A model generated the notes under the pieces. That model searched no databases and was not told the origin of the DNA. It saw only the letters and a list, made by a program, of their open reading frames with translations. Both the position numbers and the translations under genes were made by a program. From Idiomarina fontislapidosi (GTDB taxonomy: Bacteria > Pseudomonadota > Gammaproteobacteria > Enterobacterales > Alteromonadaceae), in the NCBI RefSeq assembly GCF_003226255.1, contig NZ_QJST01000002.1:124001-188000 (forward strand): 64,000 nucleotides of DNA, given 5' to 3'. Below are positions 9,332 through 17,552 of the stretch, piece after piece. Each line of letters starts with the position of its first letter. Position 1 is the stretch's first letter.

Positions 9332-10732
9332 ATGTCGTATGCTTCTGTCGTGGATGTGTTAGCAGGAAAAGTCGCCGTTGATGAAACAGTTACGGTCCGT
9401 GGATGGGTACGGACGCGGCGTGATTCAAAAGCGGGTATTTCTTTTATTAATATACATGATGGCTCATGTTTTGATGCCATTCAGGCTGTCGTGCCTGCTG
9501 AATTACCTAATTATGAGTCCGAAGTGCTCAAATTGACCACCGGGTGCTCAGTGGCAATCACCGGTGTAGTGGTTGAGTCGCAAGGTAAAGGGCAATCATT
9601 CGAACTGCAGGCGACTGGCGTAAAAGTCTATGGTTGGGTTGAAGATCCAGACACCTATCCGATGGCGCCTAAGCGTCACAGCATGGAATACTTGCGTGAA
9701 TACGCGCATCTACGCCCTCGCACGAATGTAACGGGCGCTGTAATGCGTGTGCGCAACACGCTCTCACAAGCGATCCATCGCTTTTTCCATGAGCAAGGTT
9801 ACCTATGGGTCAGCACGCCGATTATCACGACCTCGGATTGTGAAGGTGCGGGCGAAATGTTCCGGGTATCGACCCTGGACTTGATGAATGTCCCTAAAAC
9901 AGAGCAAGGCAACGTCGATTTCTCACAAGATTTCTTCGGCAAAGAAGCGTTTCTGACGGTCTCGGGCCAGCTTAACGTCGAATCCTATGCATGTTCGCTT
10001 AGCAAAGTGTATACCTTTGGTCCGACGTTCCGTGCTGAAAACTCAAACACCAGCCGCCACTTATCAGAATTTTGGATGGTCGAGCCAGAAGTGGCTTTCG
10101 CTGACCTTGATGATGTCGCGCACCTTGCTGAAGACATGCTTAAGTATGTCTTTAAAGCGGTACTTGAAGAGCGTCCAGACGACATGGCGTTCTTTGAACA
10201 ACGCATCAATCAGGGTGTGATCGAGCGTCTCTCGCGCATGGTCGATAGTGACTTCGTGCATATGGACTATACCGATGCGATTGAAATATTGAAAAACTGC
10301 GGTAAGCAATTTGAGTATCCTGTTGAATGGGGTGTCGACTTGCAATCTGAACATGAGCGCTACTTAGCTGAGGAACATGTCGGAGCGCCAGTGATCTTGA
10401 AGAACTACCCTCGCGACATCAAAGCATTCTACATGCGCCAAAACGAAGACGGCAAAACCGTAGCGGCGATGGATGTACTCGCACCAGGCATCGGTGAGAT
10501 TATTGGCGGTAGCGCTCGCGAGGAGCGTCTTGATGTGCTTGACCAGCGTATCGCTGAAATGGATCTACCAGCCGAAGAGTATGAGTTCTATCGTGACTTG
10601 CGTCGCTATGGCACCGTCCCTCACGCAGGTTTTGGTCTTGGTTTTGAGCGTTTGGTGTCTTACGTCACTGGTATGCAAAATATTCGTGATGTAATTCCGT
10701 TCCCACGGGCACCGAAATCAGCTCAGTTCTAA
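9332..10732 (+). CDS. asnS: Asparaginyl-tRNA synthetase
   Basis: Charges tRNA-Asn. The 466-residue protein has the N-terminal OB-fold anticodon-binding domain (about 15-110, [12 protein letters not shown]) and the class IIb catalytic core: motif 2 in [17 protein letters not shown], and motif 3 in [13 protein letters not shown] with the ATP-binding arginine. Length matches E. coli AsnS (466). CGGAGA lies ahead of the ATG. A strong intrinsic terminator follows at 10751-10779. Presence of AsnS suggests direct tRNA-Asn charging, though it does not exclude a GatCAB route as well. Confidence 0.97.
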   Translation: MSYASVVDVLAGKVAVDETVTVRGWVRTRRDSKAGISFINIHDGSCFDAIQAVVPAELPNYESEVLKLTTGCSVAITGVVVESQGKGQSFELQATGVKVYGWVEDPDTYPMAPKRHSMEYLREYAHLRPRTNVTGAVMRVRNTLSQAIHRFFHEQGYLWVSTPIITTSDCEGAGEMFRVSTLDLMNVPKTEQGNVDFSQDFFGKEAFLTVSGQLNVESYACSLSKVYTFGPTFRAENSNTSRHLSEFWMVEPEVAFADLDDVAHLAEDMLKYVFKAVLEERPDDMAFFEQRINQGVIERLSRMVDSDFVHMDYTDAIEILKNCGKQFEYPVEWGVDLQSEHERYLAEEHVGAPVILKNYPRDIKAFYMRQNEDGKTVAAMDVLAPGIGEIIGGSAREERLDVLDQRIAEMDLPAEEYEFYRDLRRYGTVPHAGFGLGFERLVSYVTGMQNIRDVIPFPRAPKSAQF

Positions 10733-10750
10733 GCGGGCCTAGCCGTTATG

Positions 10751-10779
10751 AAAAAAAGCCAGCGATGCTGGCTTTTTTT
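10751..10779. terminator. Intrinsic terminator between asnS and the nitroreductase gene
   Basis: Perfect 7-bp stem AGCCAGC / GCTGGCT with a GAT loop, flanked by seven A on the left and seven T on the right. Because both flanks are homopolymeric it can end transcripts from both strands, suiting the convergent arrangement of asnS (plus) and the nitroreductase gene (minus). Confidence 0.93.
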
Positions 10780-10802
10780 ATATCTAAAGTGCGCTTGTGT
10801 CT

Positions 10803-11366
10803 TTATTGACCCACTTGATCAGCACCTAAAAAATAAGGTGTAAAGTCCTTCTCAGGCTTTATCGGAGTCGGCACTGCAGGTGTGCCGATATAAAGAAACC
10901 CAACAATTTCGTCATGTTCCCCACAATGAAACTGTTCTCTTACGTAATCATCTTGTGCCGGCCAACCGGTGCGCCATATCGCCCCTAGTCCCTGAGCAAA
11001 AGCCGCTTGTTGCATTGCCATTAACGCACACGCAGCGGTTGCAAATTGCTCCTCGCGCGGCACCTTATCGTGCGCTTGATAACGCAAACAGGCGGTTATA
11101 ATTAAAGGAGCTCGAAACGGGATTTGACCTGCTTGTTCAATGCGTTCTTCGGAGAAATCATTGAGTCGTGCGGCTTGCTGATAGATATCCGCTAATATCT
11201 GTCGATCGCTGCCCATAAACTGATAAAATGCATAAGGGCTAAGGTTCACGTGATCAGGCACCCGAACCGCTGCTTTCTTAATGATTTCAAGTTGTTGAGG
11301 AGTAGGTGCCGGCTCCATCAAACGCGGCATTGATGAGCGTGTCTGTAGCAGTTCTAGCGCGTCCAT
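10803..11366 (-). CDS. YdjA-type NAD(P)H nitroreductase family protein
   Basis: FMN-dependent oxidoreductase of the nitroreductase fold, 187 residues, closest in pattern to the short YdjA branch (183 residues in E. coli) rather than NfsA/NfsB. Visible features are the N-terminal LLQTRSSMPRL motif, where Arg and Ser contact the FMN phosphate, PDHVNLSPYAFY, and the GLGAIWRTGWPA segment. The physiological substrate of YdjA is not established. The gene stands alone on the minus strand, converging on the asnS terminator, with its promoter presumably in the gap shared with sppA. Confidence 0.88.
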   Translation of the reverse strand: MDALELLQTRSSMPRLMEPAPTPQQLEIIKKAAVRVPDHVNLSPYAFYQFMGSDRQILADIYQQAARLNDFSEERIEQAGQIPFRAPLIITACLRYQAHDKVPREEQFATAACALMAMQQAAFAQGLGAIWRTGWPAQDDYVREQFHCGEHDEIVGFLYIGTPAVPTPIKPEKDFTPYFLGADQVGQ

Positions 11367-11475
11367 ATTACCTCTATTTTGTCTGCTTTTGTCATGCTTC
11401 GTTACATTCTTACTCTGGTTAAGCGCATACGGATTGTATAAGCTACGAAATTATATCTTAAGTTAGGAAGACCCT

Positions 11476-13326
11476 ATGCGTTTAATTGGTTCTATATTTA
11501 AATATATTTGGCGAATCATCAATGGGTTACGTATCGTTATCCTGAACGTTATTTTCTTCGCTCTGTTAGTCGGTTTCATCGCCGTTATCGTCAGCGAAGA
11601 AGATCCAGTTGAAGTGCCCGATAACAGTGTGCTCGTACTAAATCCGCAAGGTATTTTGGTCGAGGAAACAACCTACCGTGATCCGGTCGAGCAGTTTTTT
11701 AACCGCGCGTTTGGTGCGGAGGACGAGATCCCCGAGGTGTTGTTAACCGACGTGATCGACGCCATCGAAAAGGCAAAAACTGATGAACGTATCGGTGCCC
11801 TTTATCTTGACCTATCGGCGCTTTACCCAAGTGGCGTAAACAAGCTACAAGCGGTTGGTGAAGCACTCAGTGATTTTAAAACCAGTAATAAACCGATTAT
11901 TGCGGCAGGCGATTACTACGAGCAGTATCAATATTATCTGGCATCGTACGCTGATAAAGTGTATTTAAACCCGTTAGGTTCAGTCGCTTTTGATGGGTTT
12001 GATTACTCTCAAGTGTACTTTAAAGAATTACTCGATAAGCTCAAAGTCAAACCGCACGTATTTAAGGTCGGTACCTATAAAGCGGCTGTTGAGCCTTTCA
12101 TTCGCAACTCAATGTCTGATGAAGCACGTGAAGCCAACGAGTATCTTTATAATGCGATGTGGGATAACTTTAAATCGGATGTTATGGCGCAACGCCAGCT
12201 TGCAGATACGATCACCAGCGGTCAACTTGACGACTACATGGCGGCGTTCGAATCAGCAAATGGTGACATGGCGCAAATGGCACTCGATACAAACCTCGTC
12301 GATGCGCTTAAAACGCGCACTGAGATTCGTAACGAATTAATTAATTTATCAGGTTACGACGAAGAGACTAAGACGTTCCGTAATGTTGGTTTTTCCGCGT
12401 ATATCAGCGAACCTAACCCAGACGTTAACCCGATGCTCGAGTCTGAGAAAGATCAGATCGCTGTAGTTATCGCGCGTGGCCAAATTGTTAACGGTACACA
12501 ACGTGCTGGCATGATAGGTGGTGACAGCACAGCTGCCCTGCTCCGTAAAGCAGGCGAAGACGAGCGCACGAAAGCAGTTGTACTGCGTATCGATTCGCCG
12601 GGTGGTAGCGGCTTCGCATCCGAAATCATTCGCCAAGAAATCTTACAGCTGAAAGAAAAAGGTATCCCTGTTATCGCCTCGATGAGCAGTGTTGCTGCAT
12701 CAGGTGGGTACTGGATTGCCGCAGAGGCGGATGAGATTTGGGCTGCACCAACAACGATTACCGGCTCAATCGGGGTGTTTGGCTTGGTGATGACACTCGA
12801 GGACAGTGCCGCAGCGATTGGGTTACACAGCGACAGCGTGAGTACTACTGAAATCGAAGCACTGAATACCCTCGAGGGCATTAGTGATAGCCAGGCGCGT
12901 TTGTTACAGCGTTCAACTGAGAACTTTTATCAGTTTTTCATCAATATGGTTGCTGAAGCACGTGACATGACGCCTGAAGCCGTTGACGAGGTAGCACAAG
13001 GTCGTATTTGGACGGGACGTCAGGCGCTCGAGCGTGGCTTAGTCGATAGCTTGGGAGACTTTGACGATGCTATCCAAGCCGCCGTAAAACGTGCCGATGT
13101 CTCTGACTACAACGTCAACACCATCACGCATGACTTAAGCCCACAGCAGCAGTTCTTTGCTGAAATGATGGGACAAACTAACCTTACTTGGCCGTTTGCC
13201 TCAGATGAGCAGAATTGGTTGATGCGTAATGTCAGACAGGTTGTGAGTGAATCTAAAGCACTACAGAACTTTAATGATCCAAAAAATATCTACACCTACT
13301 GTGCACTCTGCGTCCAACCGCGGTAA
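11476..13326 (+). CDS. sppA: Signal peptide peptidase SppA, 67K type
   Basis: Inner-membrane serine protease (S49) that degrades cleaved signal peptides in the periplasm. The 616-residue protein has one N-terminal membrane anchor (about 17-40) and two tandem S49 domains. The catalytic lysine lies in KVGTYKAAVEP of the first domain and the nucleophile serine in SSVAASGGYW of the second, the arrangement of E. coli SppA. The C-terminus ends in a short CALCVQPR tail with two cysteines, which I do not recall from E. coli. AGGAAG precedes the ATG. ansA follows after 38 bases that contain an 8-bp hairpin, the same sppA-ansA order as in E. coli. Confidence 0.95.
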   Translation: MRLIGSIFKYIWRIINGLRIVILNVIFFALLVGFIAVIVSEEDPVEVPDNSVLVLNPQGILVEETTYRDPVEQFFNRAFGAEDEIPEVLLTDVIDAIEKAKTDERIGALYLDLSALYPSGVNKLQAVGEALSDFKTSNKPIIAAGDYYEQYQYYLASYADKVYLNPLGSVAFDGFDYSQVYFKELLDKLKVKPHVFKVGTYKAAVEPFIRNSMSDEAREANEYLYNAMWDNFKSDVMAQRQLADTITSGQLDDYMAAFESANGDMAQMALDTNLVDALKTRTEIRNELINLSGYDEETKTFRNVGFSAYISEPNPDVNPMLESEKDQIAVVIARGQIVNGTQRAGMIGGDSTAALLRKAGEDERTKAVVLRIDSPGGSGFASEIIRQEILQLKEKGIPVIASMSSVAASGGYWIAAEADEIWAAPTTITGSIGVFGLVMTLEDSAAAIGLHSDSVSTTEIEALNTLEGISDSQARLLQRSTENFYQFFINMVAEARDMTPEAVDEVAQGRIWTGRQALERGLVDSLGDFDDAIQAAVKRADVSDYNVNTITHDLSPQQQFFAEMMGQTNLTWPFASDEQNWLMRNVRQVVSESKALQNFNDPKNIYTYCALCVQPR

Positions 13327-13346
13327 ACTGTGTGGTAACACACAGT
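13327..13346 (+). other. GNRA-type hairpin between sppA and ansA
   Basis: An 8-bp perfect stem ACTGTGTG / CACACAGT with a GTAA tetraloop starts on the base directly after the sppA stop codon. There is no T-run, so it is not a standard terminator. It leaves the ansA ribosome-binding site (GGAG, about 13354) free. A role in mRNA processing or in protecting the sppA 3' end is inference. Confidence 0.6.
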
Positions 13347-13364
13347 CACCCTTTGGAGTAGAGA

Positions 13365-14375
13365 TTGGAGCGTAAGAATATTTACGTCGCCTACACAGGC
13401 GGTACCATAGGTATGAAGAAATCGGCTCAGGGCTATGTCCCAGCAGCGGGACACCTGAGCCAATGTGTCGAAAACTTACCCGAGTTCTTTCGGGAAGAAA
13501 TGCCGCACTTCGATATCCACGAGTACACCCCCTTAATGGATTCCTCGGATATGACGCCGACCGATTGGGTACGCATTGCTCGAGATATTGAACACAATTA
13601 CGACAAGTATGATGGCTTTGTTATCTTGCATGGCACCGACACCATGGCCTATACCGCGTCTGCGTTGTCATTTATGTTGCAGGATCTAGGCAAGCCAGTC
13701 ATCGTTACCGGATCACAGATTCCCCTCTCTGCTTTACGCTCTGATGGCCAAACGAATCTACTCAACGCGCTATTTATTGCCGCCAATTACCCTATTAACG
13801 AAGTGAGCTTATTCTTTAATAACACCTTATTTAGGGGAAACCGCGCCACTAAAGCGGATGCTAATGGTTTTAATGCGTTTGCTTCGCCCAACTACCCTTC
13901 ACTGCTTGAGGCGGGTATTCAGATAAAGTTGAATGCAGGCGAGTTGAGTACGCCACCGAATTTGCCGATGTCAGTTGCCGAAATGACCCCTCAACCGATT
14001 GGTGTGGTCATGCTTTACCCTGGGATTTCACCTAAACTCATCGATAATATGATGCAACAACCCGTCAAAGCGTTGATCATCCAAAGTTACGGTGTGGGCA
14101 ACGCTCCGCAGGATAAACAGCTGCTCGAGAGCTTTAAACGAGGCATTGAACAAGGCATTATAATCGTCAATTGTACGCAGTGCTTTAAAGGTCGAGTCAA
14201 CATGGATGGATATGCGACAGGCAATGCGCTGGCTCAGCTCGGTATCGTCTCAGGAAGCGATATGACGATCGAAGCTGCGCTTACTAAACTGCATTACCTG
14301 CTATCGCAGAATCTATCTCGCCAAGCCATCATAGAACATATTACAACCGACTTGCGTGGCGAGTTGACTCAATAA
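13365..14375 (+). CDS. ansA: Cytoplasmic L-asparaginase I
   Basis: Hydrolyses asparagine to aspartate and ammonia. Starts with TTG (GGAG about 8 bases upstream; no nearby ATG gives the conserved N-terminus). The 336-residue protein carries both family signatures: YTGGTIGM near residue 10 with the first catalytic threonine, and LHGTDTMAYTASALSF with the second threonine and the aspartate. No signal peptide, so it is the type I, cytoplasmic enzyme. It lies between sppA and, 25 bases downstream, a symporter gene, probably as one transcription unit. A second, unrelated asparaginase-type enzyme is at 54434-55486. Confidence 0.94.
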   Translation: MERKNIYVAYTGGTIGMKKSAQGYVPAAGHLSQCVENLPEFFREEMPHFDIHEYTPLMDSSDMTPTDWVRIARDIEHNYDKYDGFVILHGTDTMAYTASALSFMLQDLGKPVIVTGSQIPLSALRSDGQTNLLNALFIAANYPINEVSLFFNNTLFRGNRATKADANGFNAFASPNYPSLLEAGIQIKLNAGELSTPPNLPMSVAEMTPQPIGVVMLYPGISPKLIDNMMQQPVKALIIQSYGVGNAPQDKQLLESFKRGIEQGIIIVNCTQCFKGRVNMDGYATGNALAQLGIVSGSDMTIEAALTKLHYLLSQNLSRQAIIEHITTDLRGELTQ

Positions 14376-14400
14376 TTTACAACAATAATAAGAACTCAAT

Positions 14401-15744
14401 ATGGCAACTCAAAAACCAGCTTTTGCCTCTCGTTTAGGCTTCATACTCGCTGCGGCGGGATCGGCTGTCGGTGTTGGCAACATTTGGGGCTTTCCGACCC
14501 AAGCAGCAAGCAACGGCGGTGGCGCATTTTTGCTCGTTTACCTCATTATGATCCTGTTGCTGGCTTACCCGATGTTAGTCGCTGAAATCACCATTGGACG
14601 ACTTAAACGCAGTAATCCGATTGATGCGTTAAGGTCCATGTCTGAGCGTAAACTGCTACGGATGTTTGGCGCTTTTGCCGGTGTTACAGGACTCATCGTA
14701 CTAGCACTGATCCTTAGTTTTTACGCGATTGTGTCGGGCTGGCTGCTGTCGTATATGCTCGCTCCGCTCATGACGTTAATTGGGTTTGATACAACGGCCA
14801 CATGGCTAACAGAGTTTAGCGTTGAGCGTAATCTAGTGGCGATGTTAGTGTTCATGCTGTTAACGGTATATGTTGTTCGCGGAGGTGTGAACCAAGGCAT
14901 TGAACGTTGGTCACGACGTCTTATGCCGATGCTGTTTGTGCTTCTAATTGGCATGGCGGTTTACATTTTAAGCCAGCCAGGCGCTTCCGAGGGCTTGATC
15001 ATGTATCTACGCCCCGACTTTAGCGAAATATTTAAACCCGATCTGATCATCAGCGCCATGGGGCAAGCGTTTTTCTCGTTATCACTTGGCGTATGCGTCA
15101 TGATGACATATGGCGCATATCTATCAAATCAAGAAAACATTCCTAAGACCGCGGGCTGGGTTACATTGATTGACACCAGTGTTGCGTTTCTCGCGGGCTT
15201 ATTGATTCTACCCGCTATGTTTGTCGCGCAAAATAATGGCGTGGAGATCTATGCCGCTGATGGCACATTGAAGTCGGCCGACACACTGGTGTTTACCGTA
15301 CTTCCTGCCATGTTTGATAGCTTAGGTTTCGCAGGGTTATTCGTTTCTTTTGCATTCTTTATGTTAATGCTCATCGCCGCGATCACCTCGTCGATTTCGA
15401 TGTTAGAGGCCCCTGTAAACGCACTACGCGAAGAATTAAACCTAGAAAGACATTCGGGTACTTGGGTCATCGCCACAGTCGTGACGTTGATCTCAGGCGT
15501 CATTGTGGTTAATTTCGAATCACTGTTTGGCGCTGTGATTACATTAAGTACCGTTTACATGCAACCGCTGATGGCGTTGGTATTTGGTGTAATGCTCACT
15601 TGGATCTTACGTCAGCATCTGCTTCTGAAGGCCTTACAACAAGGTGCTGAAAATATAGAGCGTTCACTGTTTTGGAAAATTTGGCCGTGGTACGTCAAAT
15701 TTATCTGCCCTATCCTCATCGGACTGGTTATCTGGCAAGGCTAA
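14401..15744 (+). CDS. Sodium-dependent transporter of the neurotransmitter:sodium symporter (NSS) family
   Basis: Predicted inner-membrane amino-acid-type symporter with LeuT fold, 447 residues and roughly 11 hydrophobic segments. Helix 1 carries AAAGSAVGVGNIWGFPTQAA followed by NGGGAF, the unwound sodium and substrate site. In LeuT the corresponding LRFP holds the extracellular-gate arginine; here the position is glycine (IWGFP). I recall other gammaproteobacterial members with the same IWGFPTQ motif, so this seems to be a subfamily. It directly follows ansA, which suggests uptake of asparagine or a related amino acid, but the substrate cannot be read from sequence. Its stop codon is the loop of a 12-bp hairpin. 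Confidence 0.9.
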   Translation: MATQKPAFASRLGFILAAAGSAVGVGNIWGFPTQAASNGGGAFLLVYLIMILLLAYPMLVAEITIGRLKRSNPIDALRSMSERKLLRMFGAFAGVTGLIVLALILSFYAIVSGWLLSYMLAPLMTLIGFDTTATWLTEFSVERNLVAMLVFMLLTVYVVRGGVNQGIERWSRRLMPMLFVLLIGMAVYILSQPGASEGLIMYLRPDFSEIFKPDLIISAMGQAFFSLSLGVCVMMTYGAYLSNQENIPKTAGWVTLIDTSVAFLAGLLILPAMFVAQNNGVEIYAADGTLKSADTLVFTVLPAMFDSLGFAGLFVSFAFFMLMLIAAITSSISMLEAPVNALREELNLERHSGTWVIATVVTLISGVIVVNFESLFGAVITLSTVYMQPLMALVFGVMLTWILRQHLLLKALQQGAENIERSLFWKIWPWYVKFICPILIGLVIWQG

Positions 15745-15756
15745 GCCTTGCCAGAT
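15730..15756 (+). terminator. Hairpin enclosing the stop codon of the NSS transporter gene
   Basis: Perfect 12-bp stem, ATCTGGCAAGGC / GCCTTGCCAGAT, with TAA as the loop; that TAA is the transporter's stop codon. A short T-run (TTTT, about 15761-15764) follows after a few bases, so it is probably a terminator for ansA-transporter transcripts, though the distance to the T-run is longer than ideal. Confidence 0.75.
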
Positions 15757-15771
15757 TGGCTTTTCTAACGG

Positions 15772-17259
15772 TTAAGAAAGGGTGAATAGACCCATAAACT
15801 CATCGGCAGCAAACTTGCGCGTTGCGGCTTGGTCATCACATTGCGCCATAATCTGATGCGCGCGAGCAGTCGGGAAGCAGGTTTTCAAGTTAGCTAAGAA
15901 TTTAGATTTGAGTACCTTCATACCCTCTTCTCGGCGCTTGCGATGGCCGATAGGATACTCGACAACGATTTGCTCGGTTTTCTCACCATCTTTAAAGAAG
16001 ACTTGTACCGCGTTGGCAATAGACCGTTTATTGGGATCAAGGTAGTCAACGCTAAATGCTTCGTTCTCGGTCACTTCCATTAGCTCGCGTAATTGATCTA
16101 TCTCAGGATGCTGCTCATGGAAACTGTCTTCGTAATGGTCCGCTGTCAGCTCGCCATAGGCTAAACAAACCGCCGTCATATACTGCAAGCAATGGTCGCG
16201 ATCGGCTGGGTTATTGAGCGCCCCACGTTTAGAAATAATACGAATGGCGGATTCGTGGGTGGTAATCTCGATACGTTCGATATCATCCAAACGCCCTTTC
16301 ACTTCGCTATGCAATTGAATAGCCGCTTCACATGCCGTTTGGGCGTGAAACTCAGCTGGAAAACTTAACTTAAACAAAATGTTTTCCATCACATAACAGC
16401 CATAGTCACGTTCAAAGAAGAAGCGCCGTTCGTTCTCCGGCTTGACCTGCTGATCACGATTCGTTTTGCTGAATAACACATCATAAAATCCCCACTGCGG
16501 CGCTGATAATGCACCAGGGATACCCATTTCCCCTCGTAACGCAATGTCCGCAAGTCGCACCGCACGACCACACGCATCACCCGCCGCCCACGATTTGCGT
16601 GAACCCGCGTTAGGCGCGTGGCGATATGTACGCAAGGCTTGACCATCCACCCACGCGTGCGATAGTGCCACCTCGATTTGCTCTTGAGTACCGCCCATCA
16701 ACCAAGTTGCGACCGCTGTACTGGCAACTTTGACGAGTAACACGTGGTCTAAACCGACACGATTGAAACTGTTTCTGATAGCCAGATTGCCTTGTATTTC
16801 ATGCGCTTTGATCATGGCTTCTAAAACAGTATCTAAGCTGATAGGCGCCTTGCCCGAAGCGCGGTTTTGCTGACTCATGAAATCGGCAACCGCCAAGATG
16901 GCACCTAAATTATCGGATGGGTGCCCCCACTCTGCGGCAAGCCAGGTATCGTTATAATCAAGCCAGCGAATGATGCAGCCAATATCCCAAGCCGCTTTCT
17001 CAGGATCCAGTTGAAAGTGAGTGCCAGGCACACGCACTTGCCCTGTACTGGCATTTAAACCGAGTCGTGGCCCTAGATGTTTTACACATTCGGGGTAGCG
17101 CAGCGCGAGCAAACCACAGCCTAATGAGTCAAGCAGACACGCATACGCCGTATCGGTGGCTTCCTTACTTGCAGCCAATGGTTGTGAAACATACTTCGCG
17201 ATATCTTTTATTTCAGCATCAAAATCGGGGCGTTCATTACTATCAAATTGATCAGACAC
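15772..17259 (-). CDS. prpD: 2-methylcitrate dehydratase PrpD (MmgE/PrpD family)
   Basis: Dehydrates 2-methylcitrate to 2-methyl-cis-aconitate in propionate breakdown; some members also act on citrate. I start at GTG 17259, preceded by AAGGAGGT with 5-base spacing, giving 495 residues and an N-terminus aligning with E. coli PrpD (483). A longer reading frame from 17382 runs through the leader terminator and has no such support. Signature blocks include DSLGCGLLALRYPEC, RVPGTHFQLDPEKAAWDIG and WLDYNDTWLAAEWGHPSDN. prpB, prpC and a prpR-type activator are absent from the window, so this is a stand-alone copy. The leader is unusually structured (17303-17433). Confidence 0.92.
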   Translation of the reverse strand: MSDQFDSNERPDFDAEIKDIAKYVSQPLAASKEATDTAYACLLDSLGCGLLALRYPECVKHLGPRLGLNASTGQVRVPGTHFQLDPEKAAWDIGCIIRWLDYNDTWLAAEWGHPSDNLGAILAVADFMSQQNRASGKAPISLDTVLEAMIKAHEIQGNLAIRNSFNRVGLDHVLLVKVASTAVATWLMGGTQEQIEVALSHAWVDGQALRTYRHAPNAGSRKSWAAGDACGRAVRLADIALRGEMGIPGALSAPQWGFYDVLFSKTNRDQQVKPENERRFFFERDYGCYVMENILFKLSFPAEFHAQTACEAAIQLHSEVKGRLDDIERIEITTHESAIRIISKRGALNNPADRDHCLQYMTAVCLAYGELTADHYEDSFHEQHPEIDQLRELMEVTENEAFSVDYLDPNKRSIANAVQVFFKDGEKTEQIVVEYPIGHRKRREEGMKVLKSKFLANLKTCFPTARAHQIMAQCDDQAATRKFAADEFMGLFTLS

Positions 17260-17302
17260 GAGGCACCTCCTTGCTAGTGTATTACCTGTACTTACGGCTA
17301 TC

Positions 17303-17331
17303 GCTCCTGATTCGATCGCTAAAATCGGAGC
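17303..17331 (-). other. Second leader hairpin downstream of the prpD leader terminator
   Basis: On the minus strand GCTCC (17331-17327) pairs with GGAGC (17307-17303), extended by GATT / AATC with one bulged base. Its arms repeat the GCTCC/GGAGC sequence of the adjacent terminator stem, so alternative pairings are possible. It lies between the terminator T-run and the prpD ribosome-binding site. Confidence 0.45.
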
Positions 17332-17364
17332 AAAAAAAACCCGGAGCAAATCTTTCGCTCCGGG
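17332..17364 (-). terminator. Intrinsic terminator in the leader of prpD / downstream of tatD
   Basis: On the minus strand an 8-bp GC-rich stem, CCCGGAGC / GCTCCGGG (17364-17357 and 17347-17340), with a 9-base loop is followed by eight T (17339-17332). It lies about 190 bases after the tatD stop and about 70 bases before the prpD start. It may simply end the long fab-tatD transcript, or act as an attenuator if prpD transcription starts in the AT-rich stretch at 17430-17510. Confidence 0.88.
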
Positions 17365-17375
17365 TATAGGGGAAT

Positions 17376-17392
17376 GGCTCAAGGGATGAGCC
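17376..17392 (-). other. Small hairpin ahead of the prpD leader terminator
   Basis: On the minus strand GGCTCA and TGAGCC form a 6-bp stem with a five-base TCCCT loop, 11 bases upstream of the terminator stem. It may be part of the leader structure or chance. Confidence 0.35.
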
Positions 17393-17412
17393 GTGCGCTA
17401 ATCAAATTGACA

Positions 17413-17433
17413 ACTGACTAAAAATTAGTCGGT
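17413..17433. promoter_or_regulatory. Operator-like inverted repeat upstream of prpD
   Basis: A 21-base dyad centred on 17423 contains the perfect pair GACTAA / TTAGTC separated by AAA, with outer AC/GT also matching. It sits next to an AT-rich stretch (17440-17510) that probably holds the promoter. Size and symmetry suit a dimeric repressor, but I cannot assign the regulator. The rest of the 293-base gap 17260-17552 shows no gene. Confidence 0.45.
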
Positions 17434-17552
17434 ATAATTCAGTCTAGAACAGATTTTTAAAAGATCTAATTATTTTTTGAATATTTTAAAAATATCCTAT
17501 ATCAATAACTTATCTTAATCATTCGCTTATCTGCTAACACGCTATACCGCAG

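Noticed and set aside
17260-17382. N-terminal extension of PrpD from an upstream ATG
   Set aside because: It would translate the leader terminator and is unlike the family; the GTG at 17259 has AAGGAGGT at ideal spacing and aligns with known PrpD.
17407-17438. TTGACA and TATAAT on the plus strand
   Set aside because: The hexamers are perfect but 20 bases apart, too far for a good sigma-70 promoter, and there is no plus-strand gene downstream until rne, 12 kb away.
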